Origin: Anagrus nilaparvatae
Taxonomy: Eukaryota > Arthropoda > Insecta > Hymenoptera > Mymaridae
Reading direction: 5' to 3'
Length of the DNA: 64,000 bases
Assembly (NCBI GenBank): GCA_022575985.1
Contig: JAKSXM010000007.1
Coordinates: 13,022,501 to 13,086,500, forward strand
The notes beneath the pieces were generated by a model, which ran no database searches, was not told the origin of the DNA, and worked only from the letters and a program-made list of their open reading frames with translations. The stretch's first letter is position 1. Each line of letters opens with the position of its first letter. The translations under genes were made by a program, and so were the position numbers. This document shows, piece by piece, positions 1 through 12,353 of the stretch.

Positions 1-59
1 AAAAATGACACTTAAATAAAAATATGAGGCCATGCAATTGTAAATATTTTAGATGATAG

Positions 60-280
60 TCCTAGAACACTCCTCTTTTCATAATGTTGAGTCCTGTGTT
101 TTTAAGTCCAGAAAGCTGATTGGAATTAATGGAGGGTATCAGGAATATTTTTTCAACTTATTAAACTCATATCATTTATAGCAATAGATTGTAATTTGGT
201 TTACCAAAGGTAGTTGTCTCCCCCTGTGTAACCTGCAGATCTCATTTAAATGATATGAGTTTAATAAGTTGAAATAATTT
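60..280. repeat. Fragment of a foldback element family (related to 40555-41554)
   Basis: Bases 85-178 resemble the right arm of the 1-kb palindromic element at 40555-41554: both read TTGAG-CCTG, CCAGAA, GGAGGGTA, TTTTTTCAAC in the same order. A perfect 28-bp inverted repeat (151-178 with 247-274) encloses 68 bases. Only one end of the element is visible, so this is a diverged or truncated copy. Confidence 0.6.
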
Positions 281-702
281 TAATTTTTAATCAATTTTAT
301 TATAGAATATAAAATAAATAAATACGATTTTCAATATAATTCAATAATTTGTACTTTAGGTAAGGTGATTAATTAAACATATAATATGCGCATATCGGTC
401 TTTCTATATTAAATTATTTTAATTGATGAGATGCAAATAAAACATGAATTATACGTATCATACGAATTATATTAATATACTAAAATGTATGTATATTTAT
501 ATGATCAGTTATTTAAATAGCGCTTATCGAGCTTTTTTTTAAATTTTATGGCAATTTTTTAGTATCTGAAATTTTAATAATGACATTATAAGTTAGAGAA
601 TGATATTTTCTGAAATGGTAAATTTAATACCTATCATGTTTTTGCTCGTGTTTTTGTAGTATAACATAAAGATAACAGAATTTATGGGATTCTTCAAGAA
701 AT

Positions 703-1550
703 CATATGAGGGATTCTACCTCAACTGAACCCAAGTTGAAAAGAAGGATCTCAAAAATTGGCCCAAACTATTTTCTTGCGAAAGTGCAACTAAAAATAAG
801 TACTTTCAGCAAATTTTAGCTTCCTATGCCAAATCCTTGATTTTTGGCAATGATTTCTGTATTTGTGTCCTGATTTAGTAAATTTACTCGAAATATTCTT
901 ATTTTGGCTGCCAAATACTTATTTTGCAGTTAAATATATTTTCCTTTTAGGTGCTTATAGGAAATACCTCGCAGAATTTGATTCCGGGTTTCAAAAATTA
1001 ATTTAGGCTGCGCATGTGCAAGTAATTAATTTTTTCATCCTCGCTTTTCAAATTAAATAAAAAAAATGTTCAGGTTCAATTTTCTTCTACTTAGGTTAAA
1101 GTTTCTTGTTTTATAACTTATTTTCAACCTTCAAAAAAAAATTCGCGGGATACGCTAATCTGAAAGCTCCAGTAACTACAAATTTCCCGAGGAATGCGAA
1201 TTATAGCTCAGGTTTTCATTTAATTTTATGACTTGGCCGAGAGTTCAAAAATTTGAAAAACTAGTAATTTAAAAAATATTATTTTCTGATCTGGACCTTT
1301 CAGATTTTTTTTTTTATTTTTTTGAGGATAAAAATAAATTGTAAAACACAATTGTAAAACAGCAAAAATAAGAATTTAACAAAAAGGCCAAAAACGCAAA
1401 AATGGCTGCCAAAAATCAAATAATTGACTCAGGAAGCTAAAATTGTCTGAAAGTACTTAATTTTAGTTGTATCTCTAAAAATAATTTGGTCCGGTTTCTG
1501 CGACCCTTCAGTTCAACTTGACCCAGTTGATGTGGAATCCCTCATATATG
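703..1550. repeat. Foldback / MITE-like element of about 850 bp
   Basis: The left end CATATGAGGGATTC at about 703 is mirrored by GGAATCCCTCATAT ending at about 1550. Further in, CAACTGAACCCAAGTTGAA mirrors TTCAACTTGACCCAGTTG, and a later arm segment (AAAGTGCAACTAAAAATAAG) mirrors the stretch at 1452-1485. Bases 41740-41935 in intron 5 carry a related partial copy. No transposase is visible, so it is non-autonomous. Confidence 0.65.
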
Positions 1551-2469
1551 TACTAAATTCCTTTTTTCAGGCAAATTTTAGATATTTCTGAAATACTGTA
1601 AAAATGTTTAAAAATTAAAAACAATGAAATAATTAGACCAATTCCCCTCTATAATAGCAAAATTTCAGGAACAATCTTTTTTCAAAAGTATCGCCCATAT
1701 ACCATATCGAAATATTAGTTAAAATTATTTATTTAATAATTTACTTCTAAACATAAATATAAATAACTAATAACAATTTTAATTTAACTTAAACTTAATA
1801 TTAAAAGTACCAAATAAATATTTCTACACACACACAAATATTTAATGTATTAGTGTATATAAATAGTAAAATATACATAATATATTATATATTGCCTAAA
1901 ATTTCTTATGCTTCCGTCATTTGATTGAAATTCAGTGAAAAAGGGAAAACTTTTTCGAGAGTGATTCTAGGTTATCTGTAAACTACGTAATTCTGAAGAG
2001 AATTGCACTTGAAATATGCAAACATATATATATAATATTGAACTTTTTCTCTTTTCTCTATCTCGCTTTATCATTGTTAGAGAAAATGTCATGAGTGGAG
2101 TATGTCCATTCTATATATTTATACAAATAACGTCACACTAACTTTTTATCAATATCGTACCTTAAAATCCTTCTTTTTTTTTATATTTATACAAAAAAAA
2201 GTTTGTTCGATATTATTCATAATATTATACATGTATATGTGTATATAATCCTTAAATTAAAAGATTGAAATGAAATTTATATTGATAACGAAAAAAATTT
2301 AGTTTCATTTATGTAGTTTTGTTTGAATTTAATGTACATATAGAAAAAAAAAATTTTTTTTTTATTGTAGCTTCAAAAATGGCTCTGATTTTTATTTTAA
2401 TAGACCTTAATTTATGCCCTTTGCAGAGAAAAAATTAAAAATAAAACTGACTTAACCTATTCTAGCACT

Positions 2470-3180
2470 AATGAGCATCTATCCGCCCGAAATAGGAGCC
2501 ATAATAAAGAGAAGATTCAAAAATATGGGCCGTGGCTATTATAGATTAGTATCGCTGAACGAAAATAATTGACTTAATAATTTACCTTCTTTCAGGAAGG
2601 GTTCAAGTCCTTATAGAGATTAAGGGTTGGCCTAGAAGTTGATTTGGCTGACTTCATTGTATTATTAAAAAAATCTAAAAACGTTAGGGCAATACTAATC
2701 GTAGAAAAACTTTACTCAAAAGAATTTAAATAACATATTGAATTATATCAACGGGTGAAACAAAGAGAAGGGAGAAATATTTTCTAGATAACGAAGCCAT
2801 CAAAATATTAAGAAACTAGGACTCTTACACATAGAAACTTTATTCGCGGAACTGCTGAATTTTCTGATGTATTATGCAAAAACTGTCATCTCCGGGTTCT
2901 TCTTCGGCAACTTGCCCAACGGATTTCTTATTTCTGTACCTCACTAATTATGGCTATTTAACTGGGTCACATTATGCCCAAGCGCTAATTCGAATTTCAA
3001 CCCCAAACGACATTGGGTTAAAGACGTTTAGGCAACAAAAGAATATAAGAACCAAATTTTTTAGCCCTGATGAAAACCGTACAGTTAAGTTATACATATT
3101 CGACCATGAAATCAGTTACGAATTTGACTACAGGTCATGAGAACCATCTCAATTCTACCCTAATGAATTTAACATGAATA
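2470..3180. other. GC-richer patch with short open frames, unrecognised
   Basis: This patch stands out by composition. Two overlapping + frames are open: one of 88 codons at 2874-3140, and another of about 55 codons ending near 2946 that is rich in Leu and Phe. Neither resembles a family I know, and neither has convincing splice sites. It may be decayed transposon or pseudogene sequence, so I do not call a gene. Confidence 0.2.
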
Positions 3181-3269
3181 GAACATATTTAAAAATCTTA
3201 ATTTTTTTAAGATAACCATTATTAATATTTTAGTTTTCTTATAATTAAATTTTTCAAATTGTTTAATGC

Positions 3270-3324
3270 TATATAAGTGTCTTCTATTTATAGTATTTAA
3301 AAACCATTTCACTTTCGAGAAAAC
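3270..3324 (-). repeat. Dispersed hairpin repeat, copy 1
   Basis: ATATAAGTGT, then AT-rich sequence, then CATTTCACTTTCGAGAAAAC. Read on the minus strand this is TTTTCTCGAAAGTGAAATG, the same GAAA-loop hairpin core found at eight other places in the window. One stem base is changed. Confidence 0.6.
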
Positions 3325-6300
3325 TTTTTTTAAATATATTTTATTAGATGCATACTAAGAAAATTGGTATTTTTAAATTTAAATATTCTTAAATTATATC
3401 ATGCTTAATTTTTTATTCTGGTTTTCAGTATTTTTTAGATTAATAAAACATTTGAATATAAAATATTTTTAAAATTATTTGTATTTTTGAACATTATTAT
3501 CCAATTTTCTAAGGGTAATGTACCAATAGCTAAAAAGTGTTCCATAGATTTCTGAGCTGAATAAATGACTTCTTTTTCTATACACAATTTCATCTCATTT
3601 TATCAGAAGAAATCATAAAATCTTTAAAAATTTACTATCACTGACACATTTATATCTTATGATAAAGACTACTGCGGAATAAGATATGGTTTCTGACCCA
3701 AGCATATTTTTCACATTTTTTTGACTCAATTTGGCGATTTACGATAAAAAATAAGATTCCAATGATGGACACCCCGCCCCCACCCCCCTACGTTCACGAG
3801 GGGAGGATAAGTGATTTTGTCTCCAAAATTAATATCTCTCCGGACCGAATCATCCGATTGGGGCATTTTTGGGGCTGGAAACCAAGCCTTATCCCGCAGT
3901 AGTCTTTCTGAAAAGAAGTGGATTTTGAAATTAAATATTCGAAGCTTAATCAACATAAATTTATTAATAAATCTTCAATTAAAAAAAATCTCAAAAATTC
4001 AAACATCCTTGAAAAAAAAGTCGATAATTTTAACATAAATTAAGCTCTTGTATATATTCCTGACAAAATTATTCTTCTATATTTAATGCAAATTTAATTC
4101 TGCTGTTAATATTAAAATGATATTCTATAATTTTTTTATATAAAGTATTGATTTATATACAATTTTTTTTGTCATTGAATAATAAATATTTTTTTTCTTC
4201 TTCCATTTCTGATGCCAATGAACTATTACTTTTTGATCTATTAAATATTTATATTTTTCTTTTAATTCCATAATACCATTTATTTCTGTATTCTTAATTC
4301 GTTTCTATAATTCGTATAACAAAAAAATTATGTGGTTTTATAGCCAGTTCATTGCTTAAAAATGTAATAAATTTTAATTAATCCAAATAAAATCAAAATT
4401 CATCTTAACATAATTAATTTTGGTCCTGAATATTTAAATTTTATGTTTATGTATAGAATTCAATAAATAATTAATGATTAAAGATATGCTTCCTTATCAT
4501 GAAAAGAGAGAAAAACTATAGTATTAAAGTAAGATTAAAAAAATAACAAATTTTCTTTTTATATAAAAATATAATTTTATATGAGATGATATTTTAATTT
4601 ATTGGTATTTGTTTTGTTAAAGAAAAGTGAGAATTGTAACTTGAAATTAAACTTTTTTTAATGTTACTGTGAAATTTAACTGCTCGAATTTTAGCTGAAT
4701 TTTGAATTTTATTCAAATTAATATCACAAGTTGTTTAATTTGATCACTACGTAAAGTAATTGTTAAAAAAAATCATATATGTTAATGGTAATTACTAAGA
4801 GTCCATTTAGTCGAAATTTAAATGCCTGAATTTCTATGAAACGTGGGGTTAAAAAATTGGTGCCGAAACCCGGATAAAATTTCAATTCAATTAAATACCT
4901 TATTTTTTTACTTCTGAAAATTATTTAATTGACACTAATACTTAACAATATTTAAAAATTTGCATACCCAAAATAAGCATGCCAATCCTTTCCCAAAATT
5001 AAGATAATTACCCATATACATTTAATATAAAAACAATTTACATGCATATAAAAAAAAGCATGTGTACATACAATTATAAATGTTGTATACATATATATAT
5101 ATGATAATATTATATTATTACAAGTGAGAAAAAAAAATTCAAGTCCTTAATAACTACCGGACCATAAAAAAAATACTGCTAGAGATTCATGATACATGTA
5201 TAATAAAACACTCTCATTATAAATATTATAGAAAATCACGCATATTTATTAAGAAAAAAAAAATAACAAATGGATAAAATAAAATATTTTTGTACATTTA
5301 TGTGTGTGTATTGAAAAATATAATTAAGTGAATTTGAAAGCGGGTAAAAGTAGATTCCTGTAATTTTTTCGTATTTTGTTATTTTTTGAAGTATTGGAAA
5401 GGAATTTTAATAATTTGGAAACGGGAAAACCTTTATTAATTATTTAGAAGTAATTCAAGCCAATTTTCATATAATTTAATAATTTATTAAGAGTTTTATT
5501 TTAGATCTAAGATAGTATAAGGAGATCCAAAATGGTGACATTAATACAAATTGGAAAGGCTTAAAAATTTAAAGTATTGCTTAATTTTATCCAAGAAATG
5601 TTTTGCCGTTGGCTAATTTACAAAAAATGAAAAAAAATTTTATTTATTTATTACCTATTATTATCGGCTTTTACCGACATCTAAAACGTCAATGTGTTAG
5701 TATATTCATGTTATATTCCGATGTTTTAGTGATTCCACGGTAATTACATAATTACATGCACCTTTTATTTTATTCTGCTAATTCAAACATATATGTTATG
5801 AAAAATCTTTATAAATTATTATTTATATAAATTATTATATTATAATAATATTAAATATTAAATTAAAATTATTTTTCAATCATTCCTTTGAAGTAAATAA
5901 TGTTAGATATATAAAATAAAAATTATTTATTACTATTTAGTATTATATATAATGCTTGGTGGGCACCATTTTGGTGTGAGTGTAAGTGATTCAAACTAAT
6001 TCAGAGTAGTTTTCAGAGCATTGTGATTTTTTTTATCATCTTGTTATAGTATAATTTTAATTAAAATGAAAAAGAAAAGCTGAAATTTATTTTTAACCAA
6101 TATAATATTGATTAAACAAGAAGAGGAAAATTTCATATGAAAAATTATCTACTATCTGCAAAATATGTATTTGATTTTTGTATTTAAACGTTTGGTTTAT
6201 TTTATTTTTGGAGTTTAAAAAAAGCTCACATTTACACATCATTTTTTGTATTACAAAAATATAATCATAATGGAAAAGTTCCTTTTAGCCTTAAATATCA

Positions 6301-7639
6301 AAAAAGATGTACCATTTTCAGCAACATAGCATGAATCCACAACACAAATGATAACAAGACGCCTGCTCCGCAAGATTCTGATAAAAATTGGCTATGAATT
6401 ATACTTATAATGTACATCTCAAAATTAATTCTTTGAAAGATTAACAATGTCACTGCCAATTTTTGCTTGAAATATTTTTTTAAAAGTATCAGTGGAAACC
6501 AATAAATTAAATGAAAGCTTTCATAACTTTAAATTATCACTTTTTTATGCTTCAATTTTTAAAAATAAAAATTTGTTACTCTTAAATTTATTTCTTCATT
6601 CAAAACTCCTTTCTCCAACACCAGTTTAACTACTTCTAAAATTTAAAGAGTCAAGTAACAAAATGTTACGAGAAATGATTCAGCTAAATTAGTTAATTCG
6701 CTTTTGTAAAAATTGTGAAACTATATATATTAAAAAATGATTAAATTAAAAAAACTATACCATTCTTGGAATAAAATATTGAAATATAGATTTCAGTTTA
6801 CTCAAATTTTATTGCGTCAATCTGGACCTAATTAACTGTAAGTGACTTTGGAGTAATTGTCTGTTTGTTTATTAACAATTTGGTCTTTGGATAAACTTGA
6901 GAGTATAATCATATTCGCAAAGTCAATTCATGTACCATTGCAAGTATTTTAGTAGTTTATCCGAAGAATTATAGTACAATTTTATAATTTAAACCGTTAT
7001 TACAGCTACAAAATCACAATATTTTTATGAATAGGTACCGTGATCTAATTCAGTTGAATTTGCTTTAGGAACATTGTCCAGATCTTTTAAATATTAAAAA
7101 TTGTTCAACTGGTTCTGGAGAAAAGAGTTTTAAATAAAGAAATAAAATGAAGAGCATAAAATTTTAATTATTAAATTAATTAAAGTATGAAAATTGTTAT
7201 TATTACTTGATTTTTTTGTGTTCCTCTGATACTTCTAAAAAAAGATTAGAGACAGAAAATTGGCAGTAACATTGCCACACTCATTTGTATTGTAAGTTCA
7301 ACTATTTCCCAATAAATGGTAGATATTTTTTTTAATACTAAGGCCATGAAAAACTATTTTTATATAAATATATAAAAAGTGTTCCAATATCTTATTGCTT
7401 GCAGAATTACAATCAAGCATGGTGCAAATTTGAAAATTATTTTAAGCATTATATGTAGCCCGAATCTACATTATAAGCTTTTACTGAAACTTTTGGATGC
7501 CGAACACTTAGTTCGTTCAAACTATATATAAAATGGATTGTGAGAAAATGGTTTTAACGAATTCAAATTGCTTGAATTTCTAAGCTTTTAAAAAAATTAA
7601 ACTTGAATAAAATTAAAGTAATAATATTATATTATAAGA

Positions 7640-7696
7640 GATAAATTTTTTATTAAAAATTTAATATTTAATATTTAATTTTTAATAAAATTATAG
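7640..7696. repeat. AT-rich near-palindrome
   Basis: TTTTTATTAAAAATTTAATA is mirrored by TATTTAATTTTTAATAAAA across a short centre. It lies just upstream of the candidate promoter region. It may be a MITE remnant or simply an AT-rich fold. Confidence 0.35.
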
Positions 7697-7734
7697 CTTA
7701 TTAATATTTATCACATTTTATATATTGGCGGTTG

Positions 7735-8060
7735 TCACATGGATATAAAATAAAAGTGTATCTTTCTCTCTCCCTCTTTTTCAAATGAATGTTTGTGTGT
7801 TTGTTATTGTTATGCGTCGCGTCGTTTTGTGTATTAGCAGGTTAGCTTATGAACAGTATTAAAACTCATTAAATTTATTTATAAATAAAAATTAAAATTA
7901 AACGACGATCGAGATATTATGTATTATTATTATTTCTACGATTATCAAAATCAAATGTGCAGTTTTGAAGTACTATAAAGTGAATAAAAGTTCTAGATTG
8001 ATAAACGTGCGTCGTGCACGAGCCACGTGTAGTGAAAAGTTCTAAAGTGATCATGTATAT
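7735..8060 (+). promoter_or_regulatory. Candidate promoter / 5'UTR region of the Skeletor-like gene
   Basis: Three CpG clusters occur in otherwise CpG-poor DNA: GCGTCGCGTCG at 7814-7824, AACGACGATCGAG at 7901-7913, and ACGTGCGTCGTGCACGAG at about 8005-8022. The last is followed by an E-box, CACGTG, at 8024-8029. A CT-rich run (7760-7780) lies upstream. Possible splice donors are CAG|GTTAGC at about 7840 and AAA|GTGATC at about 8046. The position, 4.2 kb before the start-codon exon on the same strand, suits a non-coding first exon. This is inference; no TATA box plus initiator pair is convincing. Confidence 0.3.
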
Positions 8061-9580
8061 GAAAAAAATATTAAGATTGAAACTTAATTTTTAATTGATA
8101 TTAATTATTGTTATCTAAATTTTACTTTGCTAGCTACATGGATACGCAACATTATGCAAATTTTATTCTTGAAAATAATAGATTTACAGAAAATTTCTCT
8201 ATTTTTATATTATTAGTAACTAAGTATGCTAATTAATAAATGTAAACTTATAGCTACATATATTTTTGCTTCTATTCTAACCTAAATTTAAATTATTTTT
8301 AAATTCTGTTTTTATGCAACTCATAAAAACCAGTTGACATTAGTATTTGTTTCAAAAACCTATTTTCCATCAAACCGATACCAACAAACTCCCCAACAAC
8401 AAAATGAAAACTTGAAAACTACTTATAATTGCAATCCTACAACTTTGATAACTCATGTAGCTAGCTCAGACTCTTGGTGTCTAACTCTCAGAATCTCCTC
8501 AAGAATAATTATATAAAGTAATATAAGAATGATACAACATGGGTATACTTCATCGATAAATTATGAAGCTTCTCCATTCTATTTTCTGCATTGAGTTCAA
8601 CTTATACAAATTTTAATTAAAATGGAAATTATCAGTTGGCATTTGTAAGCACCAGTATCATATAGTATAACGCCAAACAAGCAAATATCTGAGCAAGATT
8701 TATCAATGTTTACTACAAATAATGCTGTTAGTTGTGAACTTTAATTTTTTTTAGTTGCTCTGAAGATGATATTCAATTACAAAGCTGTTGTTATTCAACA
8801 TTAACTATATAATTTAGTATCAACTTAAATTCAATTGATATGCAGACGTTCGTTCCATATAAATATTTGTTATTGTTACAAGAAATCCATTTTAAATGTT
8901 ACAGACTCTAATGTAAAACAAACCTTATCCACCATATTCCATAAGAAGCTTAAATTAATGAAGTTTTTATCTTATAAAAAAATAAAATGAAAATATATAA
9001 TAACTTTAGTTAGAAAAATCATAGATGTATCTATGAGAAACATAGATAATTTTGTTTTTTGCAAACTCAAACTACATTTAATTCCAATGTTTCATTATAA
9101 TTTATTTGAATGTTATTTGTTAAATGTAGAAATACAAAAAATTGTTAATTTAAATGGTAATAAGTAGTCGTTTACTTATATTTTACCAAATGCCGCTGTA
9201 ATCGTACTTAGTACGATTTGAAAAAATATTTAATAAAAATCTTCTCGGCCTCTATTTTATAATTTTAGCCCTCAGATTCAATTTTATTAATTTTTTTTGT
9301 CGATATTTGAATTCAGAGACCTTAAAAATTAGTGAAATACAAATATGTGAAATATATTTAATATTTTGAACATAATTTTTTTTAAGAAAGGTGATAAATT
9401 CATCGCACAGAGTGTCAAAATTACTTATAAGATAACTCAAATAATATGCATGGTTATATTTTGTGTTTTTTTTTTTTTTTTTAATATATGCATGTTTCAT
9501 TTATTTTTTTGTTGTTGTTTTTTATTTTTAATAAATACATAATTAATCATTTTGGCATGAAATTAATTATTTGGCATGTA

Positions 9581-10052
9581 ATTTTATTTAGGTTAGCTTG
9601 AACTATTTTTGAGCAATACCAATTTTTTCTTCGCTTTTCTGATTTTTTTTTTTGGATAAGCATTTCTTTTGAGCAAAGAAAAATATACTGCTAAGAAAGT
9701 AGTCATATTTTATTTATTTATTTTGAAAAATGAAAAAAGATATAAATTCTTGCTGATATAATAAAAGCAAGAAAATTTTATTTTGGTAAGCTTGAACTTT
9801 TCTCATGCACTACCAATTTTTTATTTGCTTTGCTGATTTTTTTTGGCTCAACATTTCTTTTGAGCAAAGAAAAATATACTGCTGTCAAAGTAGTATTTAT
9901 TTATTTAAAAAAACGAAGAAAAAAAAGTAAAATTTTTTTATTTTGGTTTGCTTGGACTTTTTCCATGCAAACTAAAATTTTTAAAATAGCAATTTTTTTC
10001 TTAGCTTTTCTAGCTTTGTTTGGCTTAACATTTTTTTTGAGCTAACAAAAAT
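9581..10052. repeat. Three diverged tandem units with internal hairpins
   Basis: The unit start GGTTAGCTTGAAC recurs at 9591, 9785 (GGTAAGCTTGAAC) and 9945 (GGTTTGCTTGGAC), spacing 194 and 160 bases. Within each unit a CCAATTTTTT-type run is followed by a segment ending CTTTTGAGCAAAGAAAAATA. The apparent 71-codon frame at 9830-10045 is made of these units. Confidence 0.6.
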
Positions 10053-10647
10053 ATTTATTGAACAGCTCTTAAAAACTTTTGTTTTACGAAACTAAAAATG
10101 TTTCTTCAGCAAAGCTTCAGCATATAAATATGTTTCTCGTTTCTTTTTTCACCGTGGAAAGTACGCTATATTACCGACTTTTTTGTATAATTTTAATTAC
10201 AGGAATCTTTTTACTTAGTACGTGCCCTACTATCATCCGGCGCGATATACTTTCAAATTCACTTAATAAAAATTGTTTTTTTTAATAAGAGAGAGAGTGA
10301 AACTAATAGAAATTACTGTGTAATATTGTTAATAGAAAATAAAGATTAATATTATTTTTTTATCTTTAGTATGAAATATAATTATTTATATATTTTTATC
10401 ATTTATAAATTTTTAATTGAAATATACTGTATCGTGTTTAGTTTTAGATCAGATTAGGGTTTTATGAATTATTTTTTTTAGATTTAATTATTTATTTTTT
10501 TAACGTTTTGTTTCGAAAATTGATAAGAAAATTCATACGAAGAATTGATGTATTATACAAAATTTATCTAATTAATCAGTAAAATTGCACAGTTTTAAGT
10601 AAAATGAACGTTAATGCCTAATACGAACTCTCAGCTGATTGGTAAAA

Positions 10648-11007
10648 CGTAAAACGTAACTTTCTTAGATTAACAAAAAAAATAGAATATTTTCGAAAAA
10701 TTAGTGAATTTTCAAAAAAATTGGTAAATATTCAATAAAAATCTTAAATTAACTAAATTTAGTATATTAACAAAAAATTCGAGAATTCTCGATTTTTTTT
10801 GTAAATTTTCGAAAAAAAATGGTAAGTTATCAATTTTTCTTGCGAATTCACAAAAAAAAATCGAGAATCTCGAATTTTTTGTTAATATACTAAATTTAGT
10901 TAATTTACGATTTTTATCGAATAATTACAAATTTTTTTGAAAATTTACTAATTTTTCGAAAATGTTCTAATTTTTTTGTTAATATGAGAAAGTTACTTTT
11001 TACAGTG
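10648..11007. repeat. Palindromic MITE, family with TIR GTAAAAAGTAACTTTCTTA
   Basis: The left end CGTAACTTTCTTAGATTAAC is mirrored by GAAAGTTACTTTTTACAGTG at the right end (11007). The arms continue through mirrored AATATTTTCGAAAAATTAGT-type and ACAAAAAATTCGAGAATTC segments. A second copy lies at 61184-62090, where a LINE fragment has inserted. No coding capacity. Confidence 0.75.
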
Positions 11008-12264
11008 TATATTCATTATAAAGAGTTGCAAGGATAAGGTGTAACAAGTTAAAGAGGATATCTTTGCACCTCTTATACTTTTTGATAAAAATTCATCTTT
11101 TATTTAATATTTTTTTATATTTTTACATTAATTCTCTTAAAAATCAGAAAAGCAATATTTCATCTAAAAATTATCTTGCTCAGCAAATCCAATTTTAGTC
11201 CTTATCGGGTTAACTTAAATATTTTAAATAAAGCTCCTACATGTTTATTTCAGATTCAAATCCCAAGCGTAATTTTACGTAGAGTATAAGTTTTGAATTT
11301 CGTGATGGTGATTGGGCCAAAGAAAGTGAAAGGAACAAAATGCTCTTTTTATTTCTTTTGGAAATATTTTTTTCAAAATTAGCTTTAAAATTATTTTCAT
11401 AATTTATGGTTATAAACTCAACTACTGCCATAAAATATGGTTAAAATTTTGTACAGGGTAATCCTAATTTTATTTTTTTAACTTTGATTTTGTGTTTTAC
11501 TTAGAATCCCAAAAAATTATTATCTTTTTTAATTATTGGACCCAAAGTGGTGTTACGTTCAGTGCTTAAGTAATCCACGTTTCAAAAAACAGCCTCAAAA
11601 AAAAGAAAAAAACAGGGTTGCTGAATAAATGAGATATTTGGTCTTATATTAAGTTACATTTAAAAATAATGAACTATATTCTGAAAAATATTTTGATAAC
11701 TGATGTTTCAGGCTTAAAATTTAACAATTTTTTTATGAAAACAATAAAATAATATTTTCAAAAAATCAAAAATTCGTTCGAGTACTTTATTTTACTACAT
11801 CGAAACCCAAAAATTTCGCTTAATTTTTTTATTAAAATGACGTAACGAAAAAATCCTTGAGCATAAAAAAAATTTAATTTCAAATAAAAATATTTTTTAT
11901 AAAAAATCACCGAACAAAATTTTTAATTGACATGAAAAAAAAAAATAAGAAACTAGAATGAAAAAAAAAATCAAGGTTAATTAAACATGCAAAAAAAATC
12001 GTAATTTTTACATAATAAAAAAAAAAAAAAGTTTAAAGAACTTTTAAATATTACCAGATAATAAAAAAAGTCTTGTAAAAATGTAAATGCAAAAAAAATG
12101 GTAGGGGAATAAAAAAAAACACATATGTAAAGTTTAATGCACGAAGGATCATATAATATTTAAAAGTAAGTACACTGGCGAGAATAAGAAAAAAAAAAGT
12201 GGTAAAAAAGTTAAATCCTATATCGAAATGGTTAAACAGAAAGTTTTATTTTTTAAAGAGACAG

Positions 12265-12353
12265 TAACCAAGAAGAAATCATGAAGCGATCACCTTCAAT
12301 ACGGTGCCAACGCTCTCTTGATTTTTTATTTATTTTTATTATTTTAATATCAC
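12265..12353 (+). CDS. Skeletor: Exon 1 (start codon and signal peptide)
   Basis: ATG at 12281 opens MKRSPSIRCQRSLDF followed by a hydrophobic LFIFIILIS core. The frame then hits a perfect donor, C|GTAAGT, at 12354. The phase-1 end joins exon 2 to give ...ILISQKCYAAYYG. An in-frame TAA at 12254-12256 means 12281 is the first usable Met. The acceptor AGACAG at 12259-12264 would begin this exon, implying at least one non-coding exon upstream. The coding part starts at 12281. Confidence 0.85.

Larger units (their letters stand above)
1..7734. other. Upstream AT-rich DNA without a recognisable gene
   Basis: No coding exon can be supported here. The stretch holds two foldback-element remnants (about 60-280 and 703-1550), a somewhat GC-richer patch with short open frames (about 2470-3180), one dispersed hairpin repeat (3270-3324), and otherwise AT-rich sequence with homopolymer runs. 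A patch around 3755-3920 is GC-richer and open on both strands, but its translation resembles nothing I know. Confidence 0.6.
8061..12264. other. AT-rich interval between candidate promoter and start-codon exon
   Basis: If the first exon lies near 7.8-8.05 kb, this is the 5'UTR intron. It contains a tandem hairpin repeat (9581-10052), a palindromic MITE (10648-11007) and long A/T runs (11.8-12.1 kb). Open frames here fall in the repeats. Confidence 0.5.

Noticed and set aside
2595..2612. GGTTCAAGTCC resembling a tRNA B box
   Set aside because: No A box, no cloverleaf and no acceptor stem could be built around it.
9830..10045. Frame with a signal-peptide-like end (IFKIAIFFLAFLALFGLTFF)
   Set aside because: It lies entirely in tandem hairpin repeats, has no splice donor in a phase that suits exon 2, and its hydrophobicity comes from T-rich DNA.
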